64,000 bases of DNA, from assembly GCF_000143415.4 (NCBI RefSeq), contig NW_003314267.1:969611-1033610 (forward strand). Direction: 5' to 3'. The notes beneath the pieces were generated by a model. The model made no database searches. It saw nothing but the letters and a program-made list of their open reading frames with translations, and was not told the DNA's origin. Shown here piece after piece: positions 32,445 to 43,862 of the stretch. Source of the stretch: Selaginella moellendorffii. Lineage: Eukaryota > Streptophyta > Lycopodiopsida > Selaginellales > Selaginellaceae. The position numbers and the translations under genes were made by a program. Positions within the stretch are counted from its first letter, which is position 1. Each line of letters starts with the position of its first letter.

Positions 32445-34229
32445 TGTGAGACACAAAATCCCTAGGCCCCAAAGTGGAGCCGGAAGGGCGCCACATGGTA
32501 GTGGCCGAAGCGAGAGCCAAACGAGCGTAACACGTTTGGACCAAAAGCTCCGACTTGAAAAGTCAAGAGCGGGAGTGGAACTCCCAACGAAGTGCTCGAG
32601 GAACGAGCACGAAGCGAGCAAAAGGCAAGGCTCCAAAAAGAGACCCAAAAGGACCAACACATGACACATGGGAGTGTCCGAGATGGACTCGAGATGGAGT
32701 CCGAGATGGAGTCCGAGATGGACCCGAGATGGAGTCCGAGATGGAGTCCGAGATGGAGTCCGAGGTGGACCCGAGATGGACCCGAGTTGGAGTCCGAAGT
32801 GGAGTCCGAGATGGACCCGAGATGGAGTCCGAGATGGAGTCCGAGATGGAGTCCGAGGTGGACCCGAGATGGACCCGAAAAGGAGTCCGAGATGGAGTCC
32901 GAGATGGAGTCCGAGGTGGACCCGAGATAGACCCGAAATGGAGTCCGAGATGGACCCGAGATGGAGTCCGAGATGGAGTCCGAGATGGACCCGAGATGGA
33001 CCCGAGATGGAGTCCAAGATGGAGTCCGAGATGGAGTCCGAGATGGAGTCCGAAGTCGAGACCGAGACCGGAACCGAGACCGGGACCGAGACCGAGACCG
33101 AGATCGGGACTGAGACCGAGACCGAGGCCGAGGCCAAGACCGAGCCCGAACCCGAGTCCGAGTCCGAATCCGAATCCGAGTCCGAGTCCGAGTCCGAGTC
33201 CGAGTCCGAGTCCGAGTCCGAGTCCGAAGCCTGAGAGGGTGAAAGCCCAAAGCGTTCGTCTCCCAGACCCTGGGGGGTTTGGTGAGCTCCAAAAGTATAG
33301 TAGGGGGAGGATTGCAGTGGAGCCAGTTTGGCCAGGAAAGGCCAGTTTGGCCCAGGAAGGCCAGACCCAGTGTTGGGTGATGAACTGACCACTGGGAAGT
33401 CCAAGACTAGAGTGAATACGGACCGACAAGCGGGGTAGCTTGGTGAAGTGTTCAAGAGCCGGCTCTAGTTCCCCCGGGAGATCGACTAGCCGATGCTCCC
33501 AGTCCAAGTGTGGGTGGCACTACCTACTTGGATACCAGGCGTGGCTCAACGGAACCTCGCTCTAAGCCCATGGCTAGACACCTAAAGGCGATAGGTGGGG
33601 AGAGTACCCAGGTGGCTCGCGTAAGGCCACGGTGTTCCGAAACGTTGTCCCAAAGGCCCAGACTGTGGAAAGGAAGAGGAGCAGTCCTCTGGGGTAGTGA
33701 CCAAGGACACAGTCATGTGGTGAGGAAGTCCCAGAGGACCGTGGGACTTAGGGGTCGGGCCTGTGGGCCTCGATCCAGTGGCAGTGTTGGCAAACACGGC
33801 CAGGGGCAGAAAGGGACTTGGTAGGAACTGACAAAGGGACTTTGGGGAAGGCAATTCCCCAGGTCTGTGGGCATCCTAAGGATGTTAAGGAGTGGATCTA
33901 GGATGACCCCTTGTGGACACATGGCCTAGTCTTGGAGAGACGAGGTGGTGATGCAAGTGGTGTTGAACCACTAGTGCAGCAAAGGTGAATGGGCATGGCT
34001 TTAGCGTAACGGGCCGAGATGTCAGTGGTACCTTTGGGTGTCGGTCTCAGGACCGGACACGTGGAGCACTTGGACCAGGTGCAAGTGTGGAGTGGCATGG
34101 ATGCCATTCTTGGGGCTAGCAAGTCCCAAATCCTGAATTGGATTGATGGAGGTTGTGAATGAGACTCCTCCAAGTGGTCGGAGGTGTGGTTAAGTGACTA
34201 AAGTAGAATGGAAAAATTAGTCGCTTACA
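32445..34229 (+). repeat. 3' long terminal repeat, 1785 bp
   Basis: Nearly identical to 26599-28383, including the minisatellite. One difference lies at 33577 (one base shorter in 'gctagacacc') and one at 33054 (G for A). Confidence 0.9.
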
Positions 34230-34234
34230 CCAAG
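34230..34234. repeat. Target-site duplication CCAAG (right)
   Basis: Directly follows the terminal CA of the 3' LTR and equals 26594-26598. Confidence 0.9.
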
Positions 34235-34710
34235 CCTCTAGGAATGAGTGAGGACTAATGAACTTTATAATACTTAAATGGGGTACCATTTCATTTGAGT
34301 CAAGAACATTGCAATTGCTTTCCCTTCTAGAAATGGGAATTACTCTTGAGCACTTGGTGAACTAACGATTTTTCCCTAAATGATCCAGGAGATCAGTAGT
34401 GTGAAGAAGAGGGTATTATTACTTCATTTAATGAATGATAATTGATTAAAAAAATGAATACTCCCATTAGGCTTCATCATAAAATGAGGTTCACACTCTC
34501 AAGGACTCCATAACTTTCAAATAACACTTTTTTCTAGCATCTCCTTAATGTTTATATGTAAAATTTTGATCTCTTTTGGTGATCGATAACGAATAAAAAC
34601 TTTAATTAGACGAGCATCCTTGATTGGAATAAGATGATATGTTACAATCTTGGCCCTAGATGACAAATCACATTCAATTATATCAACATACTCCTTCATG
34701 AGTTGGTCAA
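34235..34710 (-). mobile_element. Ty3/gypsy reverse-transcriptase N-terminal relic
   Basis: The minus strand reads YVDIIECDLSSRAKIVTYHL, IPIKDARLIKVFIRYRSPKE and IEMLEKSVI-like sequence, the start of a gypsy reverse transcriptase (H.IP...ARP..., R.SP.E, ML..GVI). Eroded sequence with TTDLLDHLG continues downstream. It is cut on the left by the LARD-like element and on the right by the solo LTR, so it is older than both. Confidence 0.6.
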
Positions 34711-34715
34711 CTCCT

Positions 34716-36684
34716 TGTAAGCGACTAAATTTTCCATTCTACTTTAGTCACTTAACCACACCTCCGACCACTTGAAAGAGTCTCATTCACAACCTCCATA
34801 AATCCAATTCAGGACTTGGGACTTGTTAGCCCCAAGAATGGCATCCATGCCACTCAACCGTTGCACTTGGTCCAAGTGCTCCACGTGTCCGATCCCATGA
34901 CCGACACTCAAAGGTACCACCGACATAGCAGCCTGTTACACTAAGGCCATGCCCAATCACCTTTGCCGCATTGGTAGTCCAATACCACTTGCAACACAGT
35001 CTTGTCCCTCCAAGACTGGGCCAACCATCCGTGAGTGGTCATCCCAGATCCACTCCTTATCATCCTTAGGATGCCCACCGACAAGGGGAATAGCCTTCCC
35101 CAATATCCCTCTGCCAATCCCCACTAAGTCCCTTTTTGCCCTTGGCCGTGTTTGCCAACACTGCCACTGGATTGAGGCCCACAGGCCTTACCACTAAGTC
35201 CCATGGTCCTCTGGGACTTCCTCACCACGTGACCGTATCCTTGGCCACTACACCAAAGGACTGCTCCTTTTCCTTTCCACAGTCTGGGACTTGGGGACAA
35301 CACTTCGGAACACCGTGGCCTTACGCGAGCCACCTGGGTAATCTCCCTGCCTTCCGCTTTTGGGTGCTCTAGCCATGGGCTTAGAGCGAGGTTCCATTGA
35401 GCCACGCCTAGTATCCAAGTAGGTAGTGCCACCCACACTTGGACTGGGAGCATCGGCTAGTCGATCTCCCGGGGGAACTAGAGCCGGCTCTTGAACACTT
35501 CACCAAGATACCCCGCTTGTCGGTCCGTATTCACTCTAGTCTTGGACTTCCCAGTGGTCAGTTCATCACCCAACACTGGGTCTGGCCTTCCTGGGCCAAA
35601 CTGGCATTTCCTGGCCAAACTGGCTCCACTCCCCCTTACTATACTTTTGGAGCTCACCAAACCCCCCAGGGTCTGGGAGACGAACGCNNNNNNNNNNNNN
35701 NNNNNNNNNNNNNNNNNNNNNNNNNNNNNNNNNNNNNNNNNNNNNNNNNNNNNNNNNNNNNNNNNNNNNNNNNNNNNNNNNNNNNNNNNNNNNNNNNNNN
35801 NNNNNNNNNNNNNNNNNNNNNNNNNNNNNNNNNNNNNNNNNNNNNNNNNNNNNNNNNNNNNNNNNNNNNNNNNNNNNNNNNNNNNNNNNNNNNNNNNNNN
35901 NNNNNNNNNNNNNNNNNNNNNNNNNNNNNNNNNNNNNNNNNNNNNNNNNNNNNNNNNNNNNNNNNNNNNNNNNNNNNNNNNNNNNNNNNNNNNNNNNNNN
36001 NNNNNNNNNNNNNNNNNNNNNNNNNNNNNNNNNNNNNNNNNNNNNNNNNNNNNNNNNNNNNNNNNNNNNNNNNNNNNNNNNNNNNNNNNNNNNNNNNNNN
36101 NNNNNNNNNNNNNNNNNNNNNNNNNNNNNNNNNNNNNNNNNNNNNNNNNNNNNNNCAGACTCCATCTCGGACTCCATCTCGGGTCCATCTCGGACTCCGT
36201 CTTCGGACTCCGTCTCGGGTCCATCTTGGACTCCATCTCGGACTCCGTCTCGGTCCATCTCAGACTCCATCTCGGACTCCGTCTCGGTCCATCTTGGACT
36301 CCATCTCAGACTCCACTTCGGACTCCATCTCGGACTCCGTCTCGGTCCATCTCGAACTCCATCTCGGACTCCACCTCGGACTCCACCTCAGACTCCACCT
36401 CGGACTCCATCTCGGACTCCAACTCGGGTCCATCTTGGACTCCATCTCGGACACTTCCACGTATCATGTGTTGGTCCTTTTGGGTCCCTTTTTGGAGTCT
36501 CACTTATTGCTCACTTCGTGCTTGTTCCTCGAGCACTTTGTTGGGAGTTCCACTCCTGCTTTTGACCTTCCAAGTCGGAGCTTTTAGTCTAAACGTGTTA
36601 CGCTCGTTTGGCTTTCGCTTCGGCCACTACCACGTGGCACCCTTTCCAGCTCCACTTTAGGGCCTAGGGATTTTGTGTCTCACA
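34716..36684 (-). mobile_element. Solo LTR of the same family, with target-site duplication CTCCT
   Basis: In minus orientation the sequence runs from TGTAAGCGAC (34716) to GTGTCTCACA (36684), matching both ends of the complete LTRs. CTCCT occurs on each side (34711-34715 and 36685-36689). No internal domain is attached, so it arose by LTR-LTR recombination. It is more diverged from the other LTRs than they are from each other. A 468-base run of N falls in its minisatellite. Confidence 0.88.
35688..36155. other. Assembly gap (468 N)
   Basis: An unsequenced or unassembled stretch inside the hexamer/11-12-bp minisatellite of the solo LTR; its true length is unknown. Frames translated through it are meaningless. 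Confidence 0.99.
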
Positions 36685-36689
36685 CTCCT

Positions 36690-37929
36690 ACAACACAAAG
36701 ATTGTCAGAAGGATTGGAGGGAATAAAGGAACAACGCAAAAATATAAAAAGAAAGTAATGGGAAGACAAAAATAATGGAAGCAAAAACAGAAGTAGAGGG
36801 ATGAAGAGGAATAGAAGAAATATAAAGAAGTATAAGACAAATGGGAGAAACTTAAAGTTACATATAGCATAATTACATTGCAATCAATCCATACCAAGGA
36901 TGAAGTCAAAAGCTTGACTTGGCACCACCCATAACAACTACAACTCAAGCTTGAGATCACCTATACACACAATTAAATCCGTCTCATCCCATACACATAG
37001 TTCTTTCCATAAAAAATGAAAATTAACTCTGTTGCATGACACAAATATAGATAGCAACATGTGGCAACAGACCAAGCAATAGAGGATAAATTTGAGCATA
37101 TATCAACCAATACAAAAAAAATAATAAAAGACTTCTTGTTATAAAAATAAGTTTGGAAAATAAAAATTGGATAAATTGGTGCTAAGTGAACCCCTTGATG
37201 ATACTTCTAAAAGAAAGATGGAGAGGTAAGACCCTTTGCTACTCGTGCAATTCTTTATTTCCTAGAAGCATCTTAGTGTCTAGACTTTCTACTGTAGCAG
37301 CACTAATAATACATTGTTGATGCTAAAGTCTTCACCTAAGAAATAAAGGTTGCCAATTTTGAAAACACTGATAACATTAATAAATGTGATTAACTTCATT
37401 ACATGCTTAACAACAGACATCATGGCCACAACCACATCCTTGCCTTTGTCCTTGAATTTAAGCAATAGTTACATCAACTTGCATTAGAACAAAACCATCT
37501 TTTACAAGAAGTGGAATTAAAAGATATGCAATGAAAAGTGGAATAAACAATATCTCATAAGGTTATGCCAAGTGAAAAGCATCATTAAGGGTGGTTGAAG
37601 TAAATATATGTGCAAATTTTACAGGATTTTAATGAAGTGTTAGCCACAATATTCCCAATTTAATATGCTCCAAAGAAGTTTCGAAAACAAATGCCAAATT
37701 GCATCACTTACTGAAATAGCCTTTAATGAAAACAATGCAATTACATCACAAAAAACTAAGGCACTTTTCTTAATCAAATGGATTTTTGTTAGCATTCTTT
37801 TTGCCTAATCCTCTTGTCTTGCGTGCAGCTTTGTCTTTGCAATATCTTGCATAATATCCTGTCCACTTTCAGACACACCCTTCTTACTTGGGGAATCATG
37901 CCATCAGTGTTGTCACTGCCATGAGCTTT
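36690..37929. other. AT-rich spacer, no supported gene
   Basis: About 1.2 kb with purine-rich and AT-rich tracts. No frame longer than about 90 codons and no family resemblance. Confidence 0.5.
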
Positions 37930-38560
37930 CTGGAAACTCCATGTGGCTGGACTGCTATCTCATCGACCTGAGGAACTCCTCCCTGACCTCAAATTTGAGC
38001 CAGCTACAAAGAGTGCAGCTCCTGGATTTTCTTGTTTGGTGGATTCTTCTGTGCCTTATCATTCAGCAGTGATGCACAAATTTCTTTGTTTAAAACGTAT
38101 CTCAATGTCCCTTGTTCTGGTTGTGCAGCCAAAGCATTCAGTAGAACTGCCTTGTTGTCTGCTTCTTTTACGACCTCACCTAAACTGGTGAGTTGAGACA
38201 TAATAGACTTCATCCTAGAAATGTCGCTGGGGACCCATCAGATCCCATCCTAAGCTCAAAAAACTTGGACTTCAACTCTACTTTCTTGGGCTTGATTACC
38301 AAATGTGGTCCTCAAGGTTTCAGCAGCTATCTTTGTGAGGTCAAAATGTGACCAAGTCCAATGACACCATTCCTCACCTACCACCCTTTTTCATCAGAGG
38401 CTGCTGATTTGAGCTCTGTCCCCTGGACAATTTGAAGGCAATTGTCCATGAACGAAATCTCTTTTGCCCAGTTTTCAAAATCAGTGCCACTAAACACCAG
38501 GATCAGAAGGGCTTTGCTTGTCATCATTCCTGCAAGGGTCTCAACCACTGGCCAAACTTG
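37930..38560 (-). mobile_element. Ty1/copia gag relic
   Basis: On the minus strand, FSGTDFENWAKEISFMDNCL then QIVQGTE resembles the N-terminus of copia gag. ETLRTTFGNQAQESRVE, FFELRMGSDGSPATFLG, MKSIMSQLTSLGEVVKEADN and KAVLLNALAAQPEQGTLRYV follow in order but in shifting frames. Stops and frame changes show it is dead. No pol sequence is attached. Confidence 0.6.
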
Positions 38561-38699
38561 CTAGACAATAAAGTGTTCGATTGCCCGACATCGTTTTTCT
38601 TGTGTCTTCTTCTGCAATCGATTGTTCACTCACTGGAGAATGGCTCGTGAGTGATTGAGATCTGCTTGCTCTCGCCCCATTGCTTCTCTATATAAATAT

Positions 38700-40425
38700 T
38701 CACATGGTCTCCACGTTAGCTTGTGGATCCGATCTGGATATTTCTACGGTACCACAATCCATGGAATCCTCGCTTAAAAGCGTCCGGCAACTCTCAAGCT
38801 CAACTCTACACTCTGCTATACTAGGCCGATCTGAGGGATCCACCGCCGAACATTTTTTCGACAACTCCCACAGGACGTCATCCACCATCTTATTAAGAGC
38901 AGGAACATTGCTGGCACTCCTGATAAGATGACCCAGGCCCCAGACGTCCACAGGAGAACCATGGTAACCTGTAAGCATTTCTGGCGCATGCACCCGTGAA
39001 TTTAACGGATGTGCCGTTGTAGCCTCTTCAAACGTGCACGCCTCCTCCACATCTATCAGCGTCCACACCCCAGCTACTTCGTCCAAGGCCACGTTGCCCC
39101 AATGGACGTCCCTGTGGATCCACCTCTTTTCCTTGAGCCAGGCCAGAGCTTCAGAGACATCAAGAAGAGCTCTCACAAGTGATTCCTGCGTTGAAGGCCG
39201 AGCTGTTCTGTTTAGACGAGGAGAAAAGCTAAGCATATACTCGCCGATCCTCCTTTTAAAAGGGCCATTCTCATGTCGCGGCTTCCTGCTCAAGCAAGTC
39301 TCCATGTTGGGGCAGCCCTTGAGAGCGTAATATATTTTCCAAACTTTCATCCTCTTCCCCTTCGTCAGGTAGCCTTTGATCACCTGATCTCCAGCTAGCC
39401 TCACAGATTTCCCGGTCGTTATACCTTTCACAACTTCAAATTCCGTATTCTCGTTGTTTATAATGCACATATCGTGCAAACCTCCCAGTACCCGACCAAC
39501 GTTGGACATAACCATGAAGAGTTTGACCCTGTCACCAATTTCGTACAAATTGAACGTTGCCAGGTGCCTGCTCTTAACCCTCCCCCCTTCATAATAAAGC
39601 GCGACCAACGTCACCGCAAGACCGCTCGCATAGTAACCGAGAATGTAAGGAATTGCCTTGTAACACCAGTTCCGCTTGGAAACCAGCTCTTTAAGAAGAT
39701 TGCCAGTTCCTCCCGGTTCCTCTTCGGCAATCCAAAGCGAAAAACGAGCACCAACATATCCCACGACGTCGGGAAGTAAATTGTCCATTCCAGTATTTGT
39801 ATTACGGTCCTTACTGAAGGCCACATTCATGAACACTCTCAGGGGAGTGTTGATCAAGTTATCCCATGCCTGAATAAATGAGAGCTCGGAAACACCTGCA
39901 ACGAAGATACCATCAGTATGACATAATACAGCGACGTCAAACCTGTTTCTGGTGGTGGAAGTATACAGCCGGAGAGATGCTCCTCAAGCCCCAAACAGCG
40001 ATCACCATCCGAAGGCTCGAAGAGGCCCTGCACATCGTAGTCTCGAACCCGGTTGTATGTCCTGGAACTCACGCGGATCGTAAGCCCGTCGGGCCTCTTG
40101 AGGAGAAACCCTGCCAAGCCTTGAAGCTCGGGTACTACTGGCGTGCAATATTCGCTGACAGTCTTGTAGGTGAGATCCAAGGAATTCTCGTTAGCAATTC
40201 GAGGGGCCGACTCTGAAAGAAAATGCGTCAGTAGCCTCAACAGCCGAAGACTGTACCTTTGAGAAAGCTCCTGAGCACGTCCGCTTTGTCCTCCGGTGTG
40301 GGCGCGAGGAAAAGTACTGAGGGATCCTTTCCTTCTAGCCGCAGCATACCCAGCTTCACAGAGAGCTGGCACTTCTCATCATTGCTCAATGGCAAATTCC
40401 ACAAGTCAATTAGCGGATCCGCCAT
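38700..40425 (-). CDS. Atypical protein-kinase-like protein with novel N-terminal region, 544 aa
   Basis: Exons 40257-40425, 39943-40212 and 38700-39895 (introns 44 and 47 nt) give 544 residues. The C-terminal third is kinase-like. WIHRDVHWGNVALDE is the catalytic loop (HRD plus Asn), LIDVEEA replaces the usual DFG with DVE, VHAPEMLTGYHGSPVDVWGLGHL holds the APE and the DxWxxG of subdomain IX, and DPSDRPSIAECR is subdomain XI. A canonical glycine-rich loop is not obvious. The first ~200 residues (MADPLIDLWNLPLSNDEKCQ; LFLAPTPEDKADVLRSFLK) resemble no domain I can name. No signal peptide or membrane segment is visible. It could be a true kinase with an unusual metal-binding residue or a pseudokinase. 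It is reminiscent of fused kinase-like proteins expanded in some plants and fungi, but I cannot name a family. Confidence 0.75.
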
Positions 40426-40940
40426 GACAAAAAAAACCCTAGAAAGTGAAACCCTTTAAAGGCTCTCATTTGACTTTTAGGGCTCTCATTTGACTTTTAC
40501 CTTGTTACACTTGGTTTTGATTGAAGAGAAAGCTTTAAACAAAATTGATGGCACTCACAATCTGGCCCGAGTCCATCTCCGACTAACTCGCAAGCTACAT
40601 TCTCAGAGCCTTACAGATCTGAGAAACCCGGAAGAGGAAAGAGAACGCTGAATCTACAAATTCCACGGACTATACCACGAGGCGAACGAGAAGACGAGTG
40701 TGCCACCCACCGCTCTCATCGTCTCAAACTGCGTTTCCATTTGCGAGCGAGTCAACAGAAGTGTCCTGTGTCCGTTGCCTCTGTAAGAAAACAAAGAAAA
40801 TTTTAGACTGCGTTAGCCAGATCATATGAAACACGCGACAGATCCTTTAGAATCCTTTCTCGTTAGTGATGCTCTCACGTACCCCCAACACTAGACTTCG
40901 AGATAAGAGCCACCAGCAGCCACGACTCTCTACGACACCT

Positions 40941-42571
40941 CTACTGACAAAATCTCTCGAGACTAAACTCAATCTCCTGGAAAAACCACTCGAGGTTAGC
41001 ATGCTTGTCGTCTTGGCCTTTCCGCTTCTTTAACTCGTGTACTACTACTACTACTTGAAGACCACCGAAACGGATAGGAAAGAAAAACGTACCCAGTCAG
41101 TAGCATCTCCTGTAGAAACCCCGTTCATGAGCTTGTGCATCTCCTCCTTGCTTCTGCTATCTTTTCCCCTCAATGGCAGCAAAGGACCAGAGGAACGCTC
41201 CGAGATATCTGCAAGCGTCGTGCATGAGCCAGAGAAGGCAGTTATAAACAAATATATCCTCTCACCGGAATCCGAGAGCTGCCTGTCCACAAAGTAAAAT
41301 ACAAGGGCAACGGTATACCTGGAGAGAACAAAAATTAAAAATCCACAAAAGTTAGAGCTCTGGCAATCAAAACAAGAGAAGAGAAAACGCTGACCAGGCC
41401 ACCACAACATCGACAGTGTAGTGCTTTCTCGAGGCAATAATAAGGAGGCTCAAAACAACGCTGACGAGCCAAGCAAGCCGCTTTATCCACCTGGATCCAG
41501 AAAAGCCACGATGGTCTCACATGCAGCACGAGAAACGAAAAGAGAAAAAAGAAAAATACTTGCCTCTTTGTCCCGTATTTCTGGTATGTCCAGATGAAAA
41601 CAAGAGTAAATATCATGTGCGAGGAGAAGATCAAGTCCCCGCAGCCAAAGATTACGCCATACGGAACTGCAGGTTACAATCTGATTAAGCCTCGACAGGA
41701 CGAGAGATTTTTTACTCACAGTTGAGAAACACGACTTCCGAGATACTTTTTGGAGGCGCCAATGTTGCTGACGGGGATCCCTGGAAAGAAACGAGTTAGA
41801 AGCACTTCACTTTCGATTTTTAAAGGAGGATATACCTCGTGACAGTGGTAGTTTGGTCCTGGAAGCGACGTGGAAAGAAATGACATGATTCGGAGGCACT
41901 GAGCAACCTGTGGATGGCAAGTGTTGAGTGACAAAGCATACGAACGAAAAAGATTGGGAAGGAAAGAGACTCACGACTAAAGTAGCAAGAACTCGGTACC
42001 ACACCAAGACTGTATAAAATCGCTTGTTGTGGAACACAAATGGATGAAAAGTCCACTGCAGTAACGACCGATTCAGCGCTGGAAAGAGAACTTCTAGATC
42101 GTACCAGGAAAAATGTAACAAACACAAAGGTGAACAAGGTCTCGCTGATGTATGCCCTTTCGCGTCCTAGCTCCTGGATGCTGGAAAGGTCAATCTCTAG
42201 ACGAGGAGAAAAGAATTTGTCCAAGCCTTACAGGGAGAAATCGAAAGCCAATATCCGGAAGGATTCGACCAGGTTGATGGAGGTAGTGAGCGACTTTAGC
42301 AGCAATACCATGTACATACTGCCCAGAGAACGAAGCAAAAGAAGCAAGAGAGCATGAGAAAGGCAGAAGGAACCAAATTTGTTCTACCTGGAAGATGATA
42401 GCTAGCAGCAGGAGCTTCCATTTCTCGGACAAAATCTTGAGCTCCAGCATCAACTCCATCACGATCCTCTTCCATAGCTTGATTACCCCCAACAAAGTCA
42501 AACAACTGTGGATACAAAGAAACCAATCGATAACTCACCTTGTATGCCTCCCGAGCAATGTAGGGCGGCAT
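40941..42571 (-). CDS. IPCS: Inositol phosphorylceramide synthase (phosphatidylinositol:ceramide inositolphosphotransferase), 317 aa
   Basis: Twelve minus-strand exons (42539-42571, 42388-42477, 42232-42318, 42105-42173, 41975-42055, 41836-41907, 41720-41780, 41564-41666, 41395-41490, 41266-41318, 41093-41208, 40941-41033) give 317 residues. Signature stretches are [59 protein letters not shown] with the first catalytic His, and [13 protein letters not shown] with the His/Asp of the second lipid-phosphatase-type motif. About six membrane segments are expected, in the Golgi. The enzyme moves phosphoinositol from phosphatidylinositol to ceramide, a committed step in plant sphingolipid synthesis. 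The intron at 41491-41563 has a GC donor (AG|GCAAGT). The last exon is less certain: reading through instead of splicing at 41092 would end the protein at 41051 with 13 other residues. Confidence 0.88.
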
Positions 42572-43193
42572 AACTGGAGCGCCCCAAAGCCCTCCGCTCG
42601 TCGCTGGCCTATCCACCCCCCAGCTATAGCATTGCTAGAGCTCCCAGACGAATCGAGCTTGGATCATCTGGTAATCCGCGGCACGGATCTTGCCGATGCG
42701 ATTCCTCGATGAGTAGAACGGTCGGCGCGCTGTACAGGGAGCTCTCCAAATGCCGCGCGCGCGTCGCTGTGCTCGGCCGCCCACAACAGCGCAGCGCGAC
42801 ACCCACAGAGAGAGAAAGAGATCAATGAATCAAAACCCTAACGAATATGCCCCGCATATTTTTGGAAACGCGGAAAGGGAGACCGAAGGAATAAAAAAAG
42901 CACAACTGAGATAATCATATTTTTATTACGATTTTGATCAATATACCCTCAATCTTGGATCAACCAAGTCCTCTTGGTCATGAGCAAGGAATATTTTTAT
43001 TCCTACACGATGAGATATTTATTTTCATGGATTTTGATTACCCTCAATCTTTGGATCACTCAAGTCTTCTTCTTTCTCATGTTCTATTTTGTTTAGTGAA
43101 AATGGGGGTTGTCAACTTTTTATTATTTTCATGGAAACTTGGGAGTCGATCGACAAACTCAAGACACTCTCAATCACATACTCTTTGAATCAA
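42572..43193. other. Spacer with three degenerate repeats of the germin 3' end
   Basis: No gene seen. The phrase 'ctcaatcttggatcaaccaa' plus 'gtcctcttggtcatgagc' (42949-42986) recurs in altered form at 43041-43080 and again at 43167-43215, where it overlaps the last codons of the germin-like gene. Confidence 0.45.
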
Positions 43194-43862
43194 TCAAGTT
43201 CTCCTGATGAGCTCTCTCATGTTCTTGAGCTGCTGCGCGCTGTAGATCTGGAACGCCTTCGCGACGACGCGATCATCCACAAGAGGAATGGACGCAAACA
43301 CCGCCTTTGCAACCTGGGAAGTCCCCGGGTTCTGGCTGTTAAGCGCCGAGTAGGCGATCGCAGGGGTCCGCCCAACATTGCGCAGGAAGTGGACGAGACC
43401 CCTGGGAAAGATGAAGATCTCCCCGGGATACAGCACCTGGGCAAACACGCGATTGTCAGTGCTCACGAATCCAACATACAGGGAGCCCTGCACGACGAGG
43501 ATGAGCTCGCTGGCGCGGGGGTGGATGTGCGGGGGATTCACGCCGTCCGGGGCGAAATCCAGGCGCGAGAGCGAGAGGCCCTGGGCGTTGAGGCCCGCGA
43601 AGGAGGCGGCGTTGGCGATGGTGGCGGCGAAGCCGAGCTTGTTGGCGGTGTTGCCACGGGCGCGCAGGCCCGAGTACTTGAAGTCGGAGGCGGCGACGCG
43701 CTCGCTGGGCTTGCAGGCGTAGTCCGCGTTGGGGGCCTGGCTGCGGTCGCGGACGCAGAAGTCCTGGAGTGGGTCCTCGTCGGCTCCAAGCACGAAGGTG
43801 GCGGAGGAGGCGATGGCAGCCACGAGCATGAGCGCTACGATGTTCTTGATTACAGGGGACAT
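43194..43862 (-). CDS. Germin-like protein (secreted cupin), 222 aa
   Basis: A single-exon frame. The start is the ATG at 43860-43862 (MSPVIKNIVALMLVAAIASS), because this gives a proper signal peptide. The open frame extends upstream without a better start. The mature part has the germin cysteine pair (DFCVRD...YACKP), box 1 GVNPPHIHPRASELILVVQG (HxH....E, metal ligands) and box 2 [21 protein letters not shown] (fourth ligand His). The protein should be an apoplastic, Mn-binding cupin hexamer; known activities in the family are oxalate oxidase and superoxide dismutase, but the activity of this one cannot be read off. It is clearly diverged from the three germin copies of the duplicated cassette. 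Confidence 0.92.
   Translation of the reverse strand: MSPVIKNIVALMLVAAIASSATFVLGADEDPLQDFCVRDRSQAPNADYACKPSERVAASDFKYSGLRARGNTANKLGFAATIANAASFAGLNAQGLSLSRLDFAPDGVNPPHIHPRASELILVVQGSLYVGFVSTDNRVFAQVLYPGEIFIFPRGLVHFLRNVGRTPAIAYSALNSQNPGTSQVAKAVFASIPLVDDRVVAKAFQIYSAQQLKNMRELIRRT

Larger units (their letters stand above)
26599..34229 (+). mobile_element. Complete, very young non-autonomous LTR retrotransposon (LARD-like), 7631 bp
   Basis: Two direct LTRs (26599-28383 and 32445-34229, both 1785 bp, both TG...CA) flank 4061 bp of internal sequence, and the whole is bounded by the 5-bp duplication CCAAG. A primer-binding site follows the 5' LTR and a purine-rich run (atgggtggtggag, 32431-32443) precedes the 3' LTR. 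The LTRs differ by only a few substitutions and two compensating one-base indels, so insertion was recent. The internal region has no recognisable gag, protease, reverse transcriptase, RNase H or integrase; its open frames are short and unlike known proteins. It fits large retrotransposon derivatives (LARDs), which move with enzymes supplied by a relative. It lies inside an older gypsy relic. Confidence 0.85.

Noticed and set aside
38684-38696. TATA-like sequence (tatataaatatt) on the plus strand
   Set aside because: It lies just beyond the 3' end of a minus-strand gene; the following plus-strand frame is antisense to the kinase-like gene.
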